From Bryoerythrophyllum caledonicum (taxonomy: Eukaryota; Streptophyta; Bryopsida; Pottiales; Pottiaceae): a stretch of DNA of 64,000 bases. The number at the start of each line of letters is the position of its first letter. The first letter of the stretch is position 1. A model generated the notes under the pieces. That model saw nothing but the letters and a program-made list of their open reading frames with translations, was not told the DNA's origin and ran no database searches. Positions 57,141 to 64,000 of this stretch are shown piece after piece. A program made the position numbers and the translations under genes. Location: assembly GCA_963971425.1 (NCBI GenBank), contig OZ020516.1, positions 35,638,199-35,702,198 on the forward strand, in the 5' to 3' direction.

Positions 57141-59448
57141 GATTTCCAAGCCTCAATATCTTCTTTTATAGCAAGCATGAACCCTGTAAAAACAAAATAA
57201 TTGTATAAACCTTATATGGTATATGAAAATGATGTTTTCCCAAATTAATATAATGCTAGCTAGAAAAGTGTGACCATTGTGCATAATAGTGGCCACAAAG
57301 GGAGTTCCTAGTCTTATTTACAAGACAACTATTCACATCACCTACTTCAGCTCAGGACACCAACAAGACTATTAGATTAATACCATAATTCAAAAAAGTC
57401 ATACAAATGTGATATTTTCACAAAGACCTTGTTCAACGTTGCATGATGCTTAGAGGCCTAAAGGTCACACACTTTTCTAAGAATCTTTTAAAAATACAAT
57501 GTGAATGGAAACTCACCTTCTTGATGTATTTAATTACTTTAGTATTGGTGTCTTATCAAAATCAAGATTCATTAATAAACGTATTGCATATCAAAATACG
57601 CTCATCACAACATGAAGTGATGTCATTGAGGAAGTTGTGTGTACTATAAGAATCAATGGCATTGCATGTTAGTACCCTTTTATTAAATTGTTGGTTGACA
57701 TTCTTCATTGGACGTAGCAAAAAATGTTGTTGTAATGTTAAGTATATTTTTTGTAGTGTTGGTCCACCAATGCAACCTTTAAAAGACCAACATTGAACTA
57801 CAAATTCTGCAAACTATATTTTCATTTTTTCACAACATTATTTTACAAATATGTTTTTAAGTATTGAATTTTTTTTAAAGATATCTACAACTACTTGTGT
57901 ATTATTGTACAAAAATGCATTAAAAATCACACTCAAAAGTTACACTCTCCAGAAAATTCATCATTTTTTTACAAAATGTCCTTGTTCTACAAACTAACTA
58001 TTTTGATTCCAATTTGGTACAATGTGAATTTAATAGCTCATGAACTTTGATTGTGTAATGTTTAATTGAAAGGAAGAATTCTATTTTAGATTGTTTTGGT
58101 GTGAGACACAAAAAAATTCTTATGAATTTGATGCAAAAATTGTTTGGAATTATTATTTTGTTAAATATATTAATTAAAAGCATGTATTATAGTGTTTTTG
58201 GTGCAAATTGAATCATTCTATAATTATTCAATCAAGAATTGAAATTATTTGAATTTTGATAAGATTTTTAATGATCAAACATGAATCTAAAGTCTTCTAA
58301 ACCAAAATATCATGATAGTTGATGTATTGAAACTAAGTATGATAAAACAACTTCTAAATAAGTTCCATGAATGATTTTTGTATTCCATGTATTCAAAAAA
58401 TATTATTTTAGAAAGATCTAATTCATGCATTTGGTGAATCATAAAAATGAAAAGATATAAATATATTAAAACTATTAAAATAATAAAGAAAAAATAAGTT
58501 TACTCTTTGAAGTACCATATAGACTAAATTTCAAATTTTTGAACAACGAGATTTTTAAAAGAATGTTTTAAATCATGTAAAGAACAACAAGCAATACAAT
58601 TTCTTACCCTCTATCATAGTTATCAAAGCTCTTAACCATTTATGAACGTGTACCCACAAATGAATCTCTTGAGAATTATTCTAGGTTTGTATGATGCCGA
58701 TTTGCAATGGAATGTTTCCAAATTTTATATGAAGGTGGGGATTGATAGGATTGCATCAAAATATGATTTCTTTTTGAATTAAACATATAAACAAACAATT
58801 ATGTTATTCAAGTTAGTTTCTATCTAAGGGTAGTTAATGCTATGCTCTTTTGCTTCTTTGAAGGTTTGTATACAATTGACACTTTCTTTGAGATTGTACA
58901 AAAATTATCCCTCTCGATTGCAATAAATTTACTTTGAAGTAAATCAAAGCTTTTAGACATTGTCAAGTGAAAACAAGAATTTCCCTTCCACATTTATTAA
59001 TCACATCTAAGAGGGTTTTAGATTTGCACAATAAACCTTCTCAAGTATTCAGAGAAATTCTTAATTTCTTGTTTAACTCTATTTACATAATAGAATTGTA
59101 AAGCAAGTCAGAATTCTATGGCCTTTATTTCAACAAGCTTTTCTCCAATTGTTGAAAAACTATTGCAAACATAACTATAATACCTCTATAATTGATATTT
59201 AGGTAGCTTTACATTTGAATCTCTAAACATTTTCTATTCTTTGTAATTAGTTGAATAACTTGGATAGTATTCAAAACATAGTAATAATAGAGATTTGCCA
59301 AGTTTATAGATCAATACCTTATTTTAACTATTATCCAAACCCTACATATCAAATGACATTAATTTGAAATCCAAGAGAAAATTAGTATCACCTTTAATAG
59401 ATTTCCTATAAAATTTCTCTTCTCTATTAGAAATAATCAAGTAGAGTC
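57141..59448. other. AT-rich intergenic DNA
   Basis: It is very AT-rich with scattered homopolymer runs. No coding block, RNA gene or repeat boundary is identified. It may contain an upstream 5' exon or promoter of the Nudix gene near its left end. Confidence 0.5.
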
Positions 59449-59470
59449 TTAACCCTTTTGCGCCCAGTTC
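59449..59470 (+). repeat. Solitary TTAA-CCCTTTT transposon-like end
   Basis: TTAACCCTTTTGCGCCCAG has the form of the miniature-element ends elsewhere in the window. No matching right end (AAAAGGGTTAA or similar) occurs downstream to 64000, so the element would be truncated or the match fortuitous. Confidence 0.35.
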
Positions 59471-59997
59471 ATTGTTTGGATGAACATCTATTTTGAGTGG
59501 TTTTTCTTATTGATCAAATAAAAAACCCATTTTTTTGGGTAATTCAACTATACAACAATGAAAATGGCACATGTCTATACTTGTCTGAGAAATTTGGTGA
59601 AGATCCAGTAGTTAGTATAGAAGATTATAACGTGTACTTGGACAATATAATCTTGAGGAAACCTATGATTGCATTGGATACTAAATTTAAAGGTAAGTTT
59701 GCATCAAAATTATATTTCATTTTCCGTTAATTTCTTGTTTAGCTCTAGGTGCATTCTAAGTCTTTTTCTTAGAATGATCCATAAAATTAAATAATTTTCT
59801 ATGATTTACAATGAATTGTTGAAGAAGAATTTTGTACCTTTCAACAATTTTTTGGACTTCCTTTGCGGCATAAGAGAGTGGCAAGTGCGTTTTCTTTACA
59901 AACCTCAATCATTCAAAGTACATCATGATGTTTCTAAGGTCTTGTGTGGCACCAAAGAGGACATTTTTGTCTAGTTTTCAGAATTCTTCTACATCAA

Positions 59998-60368
59998 TTT
60001 AGTACATTTCCATTTCATATTTGTACATGTTGCATACACGTGATCGTAATTCACCTCCATTGATTGTTGCACTTGCCCAGTCAAGTTGATCTTTTGTGCA
60101 CGTGATGCGTCTCTTCAAAGAGGTGATCTGAACTTCATGTTTATAGCGTTCAATTTCCACATATGTACCGTCTTCTCACATAAAGTACCTCAATTGTCTT
60201 GTTTATGGCTTCATGGGCAACAAAAGGTTGATCATTAAACACGTGAAGGTACCATTCAACCCTATTTTTGGGATTTGAGAAGATAGCCACTATAGTTGCG
60301 TTTCTTTGGATGTGGCGGCTATTTTGGCGCTGAGGAACTATGGGAGGAGGGAAGTGTGTGGATGCTAC
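59998..60368 (-). pseudogene. Possible two-exon coding remnant, unassigned
   Basis: On the minus strand, 60368-60196 reads a coding-like segment ('NRVEWYLHVFNDQPFVAHEA') ending near a GT donor. After a short gap, about 60170-59998 reads 'YVEIERYKHEVQITSLKRR' and ends at a stop. The two may be joined by a short intron. I do not recognise the family. It lies on the same strand as, and downstream of, the hAT-like sequence at 60802-62219, and may be part of the same unit. Confidence 0.3.
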
Positions 60369-60801
60369 AACACACGAAAGCAAGCTGATTTGCAAGTAAG
60401 CGGAAAAGTAATTAGTACTAGGTGACGATTTTTTTTCCTTCTAGATGACTATTTTGGCTAAGGAGGACTTGCACAAAAGTGCAATACAACGCTTTGGAAT
60501 TTTTTGAAGTATGTAAATTGGCAAATGATCAAATTAGGGTCTCGATTTTTGGCTCCCAGTAATTTTTTTTTGGTGCAATTGAGGCTAGAAAAGAGGACTA
60601 AAGCTTTGCATTTACAACCTATTCACAAGAGCCTCAGGCTCAAGCAGACATGGTCCTTAAAATCTGCAGCACTAGTATTGTAAAACATAATTCAAGTAGG
60701 ATGTACACAAGTTGAAAATGAAGTGTTAGACATTAGTATGCACACAAGCTTTCAAATCACCCACAAAGAAGTGAAAGCACATAACCTTCTATACAAGCAC
60801 C

Positions 60802-62234
60802 CTACTCCTCAAAGCTATAATGGAACCCCTCCGTGGTCTTGTACAAAATATTGAATGCTTCATAAAAAGGAAATGTGTCCAATTCAAAAAGCCTCTCAGT
60901 AAACATACCAACCACAACACTAAGATGACCATCGAGAGCATTGTGGAGAAGTGACTTCAAGAAAGATAACGAGCTAAATGTTCTCTCATCTTCAATTGAG
61001 TCCAAAACCATAACCATCGCGATCTCTACAAGTTTGAGATACTTTGGGAAGCGGCATGAAAGAGGAGTGTTGGCCTAGGCTACTCGCTAGATCTTAGTTA
61101 GTAAGTGCACATCAAATGGTTTTGTGCATGCGCGCGTGCAGTTGCTCGCCATGAAAATTTGATCATTATGAAAAATTTGATCATTGATTGCTCGGAGTCA
61201 AGGTCATGAACCACAACCAAGTAAGAGACTTGACAAAAAGAATTAAAAGTACCTTGTAGTGGCCCTCGTGCTTCAAGAGATTATCTGTCTTTGGCTTGAG
61301 GAGTTTAACTTTTCCACTAATGGTGGTGCAAACTATGCACTTCACGTGATCTTTCCCATTCACAACCACGCCGAGGGCCCACGCAAACTGTGCCGACCAC
61401 TCACTCTGATAACGATGATTCCAATCATATTTGCTTGATGCTCGCTTCCGTGCAGATACGCGCTCAAAATCTGAATCGTTCAATTCAGTCTTCCTACTGG
61501 TTGAAATCACCTGCATGCCACACATGAGATTAGATTAGTGCAATAACCTCAACCAATCACAACCATTTTAAAAGTGAAATAACCATGAATCAAACATCTC
61601 AGTCCCTTTGATACACCAACGGGAGCTACAAGCCGTCATACATGAAGACCTCTGCCCCTGCAATCGGAACAACCAAAGATTTGGGTTGAAAGACATCCAA
61701 CCTCAAGGACAATATGAAAGAAGCAATTACAAATAATGATTGCAAGTCAACTCTCTACGGCGCAGAATATGCATCTCAAAACCCTAGTGCCTACATAGAC
61801 TACTTAGTTGAGACAACTACAACCTCAACTGACTCTTTCTCTGTTAATCCATCACACCAATTATCATAGTATTTCTGCAACAACATGCAACAGGTGGAGT
61901 ACTGTGTTGAGTGGATGTGTGGACTCCAGTCCGTCACATATACGGACACATGGAACACAATCAAGAAGCAAAAGATGCACAAGGTTGAACAGAAGGATAT
62001 ACACACCTGAATGGGAGCTTCGATAACGGATGTCGACCCTCCAGGGGACGCTCTAAGTCTCGAGGACCTTCTAAGTTGCGATGACGAACCAGTTTCCTTG
62101 TGCATCATGAGATTGTCCTTAGCGGCCGCCAAAGGCTGCTTTCTCTTCTTACCGGCGTCCACCTTATGTTGCTTCTCATTTCCGCCGGCGTCCAGAAGTT
62201 CCACCGCTGGATTGCTCACTGGAGTTGTAACTCA
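60802..62234 (-). CDS. hAT-like transposase-derived sequence lacking the catalytic core
   Basis: Three segments join in phase through GT-AG sites: 62231-62007 (basic, Lys/Ser-rich, 'KKRKQPLAAAKDN'), 61510-61253 and 61074-60802 (ends in a stop). The second holds a BED/TTF-like zinc finger (CIVC then LLKHEGH, C2H2 spacing) after 'YQSEWSAQFAWALG'. The third resembles the hAT C-terminal dimerisation region (LVEIAMVMVLDSIEDERTFS). The DDE core normally found between them is absent; only a 178-bp intron-like gap separates the two. No ATG opens the first segment downstream of the TGA at 62232-62234; the first Met is at 'LMMHK'. The same frame is open upstream of that stop to 62732, so the gene may be longer and broken, or may start internally. 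Domesticated gene and deletion remnant are both possible. Confidence 0.45.
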
Positions 62235-62732
62235 TAGCAAAACTGTGTCTTTTGGTGAATTCGAAGTTGTCTTCGTGTCCAACAACTTTGTTGTTGTCTC
62301 CGCGTTTGATTCCTTTGTTGCCCTCGGCCACAAAATAGGAGCTTTATCCAGTGTGTTTCTCGATGATTGGAAGAAAAGCTCCAATGTCACACCGACCTTT
62401 GTGGCCGATCTTCCAGTCGCCTGCCGCTTCCGCAGATTTTTGCACTTGTCCGCCGCCTCCTTCGTAAACGCTTCTGGATCCTTCCCTACTCTCAACCGAC
62501 GATCCTCTTTTGCTTTGCACCGGAGATGAAGACACAAACGTTTAAGCCTTCTTCTTTGCTTAGAAAAACTCCATCCATTATAAGAAAACATGGGTTTTTG
62601 AGACGCCCCCGCGTATTTTTGGACGTCCCACAAGACGTCAAAAAAGATTGAAGACCCGGCCCAAATCCCTTGTTTTTTTGGGACATCAAGCTGGACAGGT
62701 GAGGACGTAGCCGGATCCGCGTAGACATCCAC
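62235..62732 (-). pseudogene. Upstream open frame continuous with the hAT-like sequence
   Basis: A 166-codon frame, Lys/Arg/Ser/Thr-rich, in the same phase as the first segment at 62231-62007 and separated from it by a single TGA. Its composition resembles the basic leader that follows, so it may be the lost 5' part of that gene. No domain is recognised. Confidence 0.3.
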
Positions 62733-62893
62733 AAAAACGTCCTGACACTTGAGATGTCAAAAATGACAACATGATTTTTTAAAGGACGTCTCGAAGAACG
62801 CGCCCCTGCCACGTCAGTGCAGGGGACTCTCCTCGCTAGTCTTGACGGGCAGGGGGGCAGTCCTCACTTTTTCAAGAGTGAATAAGGGCGTGA

Positions 62894-62928
<35 letters not shown>

Positions 62929-64000
62929 TCGCTAGGGTTTGTGTCTCTCTCTTTCTGTGTGGTTGCGCGGGTGAGAAGAGACTGCGCGTGTAAGTTGTAT
63001 GTGCGTTGTGTGTGTTTGTGAGTGTGGAGTGTGTGCGTGTGAGGTGTTTGTGTAGTTTTAGGTGTGTGTAGGTGAGACTTAGATGTGTGTATGTGCGCGT
63101 GAGGTTGTGTGTGCGGTGTGTGAGTGTGTGTTGAGTGCGTGCGGATGTCTACGGAGTTGTTACATCCCCCCCTTCGGTGACCAAGAAAGCGGCCCCAACA
63201 AAGGCAGTGGGACATTCTAAACCGCCAATCCCAAAGGTCAGCTCGACATGCTCGGGGCTTGCTTTCCCTCCTAATGCGTGGATGCCTTTGGTTTTGGCTT
63301 AGGAGGGGGTTGAATTGGTTGCAAATGTATGCCAAAGTTCGATTCTGACCTTCGTATTCGTGCGCATAAGGGTGATGGAAGTCGGAAGAAGTGAAGGGGA
63401 CGCCTCCTTTGACGTTCGTGAAGACGTCATCCGGGACATTCACATGGGCACTGAAGATGTCGAAATGGACGTGGCATTGAGGTGAGGTCAGGACGAGTTA
63501 GGTTTCCGTCTAATGCAATGTCACTCGAAGGGCAGTAATCTTAGTTTGTAGGTGGCTAAACATTGTAGTGAAAATGATTAGTGCTCAAGTGGACAGGGTT
63601 TTCATACCTTCAGCCGTTCTGATGCACGTTTACATGAACGAGTTCCATGTAATCCACACGTTTGTCCATGTGGACGTCTGTAAAGTCGTTCATGTACATG
63701 ATACAATACTCATCCATTCTCTCGTTTTCGGTGACGTCTAAAGCAAACCGGTCGCCACAAACTTGTAGACGTCACCGTTGCATTCCTCGAACACAAACAA
63801 TGTTCAGTAGGACGCCGTTTTTATCAGGTGGATGTCTATAATTACAACCCCACAAACAAACTTGTGCACAAGGATTGTCCTGGGAAACACCCCATGAAAT
63901 AACGACAAAAACGTAAACGTCTATTCGTACGTCTACGTAGACATTCAGTAGTTCTGTATGATGTCCAGGAGGACATCATCAGCAACCAACAACATCCGAG
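62600..64000. repeat. GACGTC-rich region
   Basis: GACGTC occurs exactly at 62622, 62634, 62785, 63423, 63673, 63733 and 63768. Many near forms also occur (GGACGT, TAGACATCC, GATGTCT, ACGTCTACGT). Chance would give less than one GACGTC in this length. No gene is supported; the 62814-63443 open frame is largely GT and TC repeat. It may be the subterminal repeat zone of a DNA transposon that continues past the window. Confidence 0.45.
62896..62925 (+). repeat. (TC)n microsatellite
   Basis: About 15 uninterrupted CT dinucleotides, followed at 63000-63140 by a GT/GTGTG-rich stretch. Confidence 0.9.

Noticed and set aside
62814-63443. 209-codon minus-strand frame
   Set aside because: About half of it is His/Thr-rich translation of GT and TC simple repeats; no domain.
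1-64000. tRNA and rRNA genes
   Set aside because: I looked for T-arm GGTTCGA-type boxes paired with an upstream A box and for rRNA-like blocks; none was convincing. The tRNA-like string at 39120 is a retrotransposon primer site.

Overview
The window is nuclear DNA of a land plant. The evidence is multi-exon genes with GT-AG introns, TTTAGGG-type telomere-like motifs, a plant-type zinc-finger CCCH/tRNA methyltransferase fusion, a plant NUDT20/24-type Nudix gene, and plant Ty3/gypsy and L1-type elements. AT-rich spacers, short introns, a DUF7869-type transposase and the 'EGGQAEIF'-type kinase suggest a non-flowering plant such as a moss or liverwort, but this is inference. There is one 200-base assembly gap (9840-10039).

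Layout. 1-2400: low-complexity DNA and a broken Ty3/gypsy integrase relic (minus). 3059-16375: a nested structure. A TTAA-type miniature element (about 0.95 kb, ends TCAA/TCAA) is split by a 12.36-kb element (3621-15983) with 31-bp terminal inverted repeats. The large element carries two eroded divergent genes: a DUF7869-type putative DDE transposase (minus, 4191-7421) and an unrecognised long gene (plus, 11428-15384). A second miniature of the same family (7601-8552) and a tandemly duplicated remnant (10270-11370) lie inside it. 16619-19189: two more TTAA miniatures. 19983-25134: an intact 14-exon gene for a CCCH-RRM-TrmA tRNA uracil-5 methyltransferase (768 aa, minus). 25623-26019: another TTAA miniature. 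27126-29805: a kinase pseudogene interrupted by a 1.09-kb TTAA element whose insertion site is exact. 30158-36944: a nearly full-length but broken L1-type LINE (minus) with a 10-bp target duplication. 37342-48785: a complete-looking, young Ty3/gypsy LTR element with 1775-bp LTRs that contain a telomere-like minisatellite. 49857-57140: a 9-exon Nudix-family gene (314 aa, minus) assembled here from splice sites and conserved blocks; its Nudix box has lost key acidic residues. 59998-62740: remnants of hAT-like transposase-derived coding sequence (minus). 62600-64000: a stretch unusually dense in GACGTC.

Two genes look functional: the tRNA methyltransferase and the Nudix-fold gene. Most of the rest is transposon. 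The recurring theme is a diverse set of miniature elements that duplicate TTAA and begin CCCTT or CCCCT, like piggyBac ends. The most novel object is the two-gene DUF7869 element with its own inverted repeats. All intron and exon joins were worked out by eye from GT-AG sites and phase; no alignment or database search was run.
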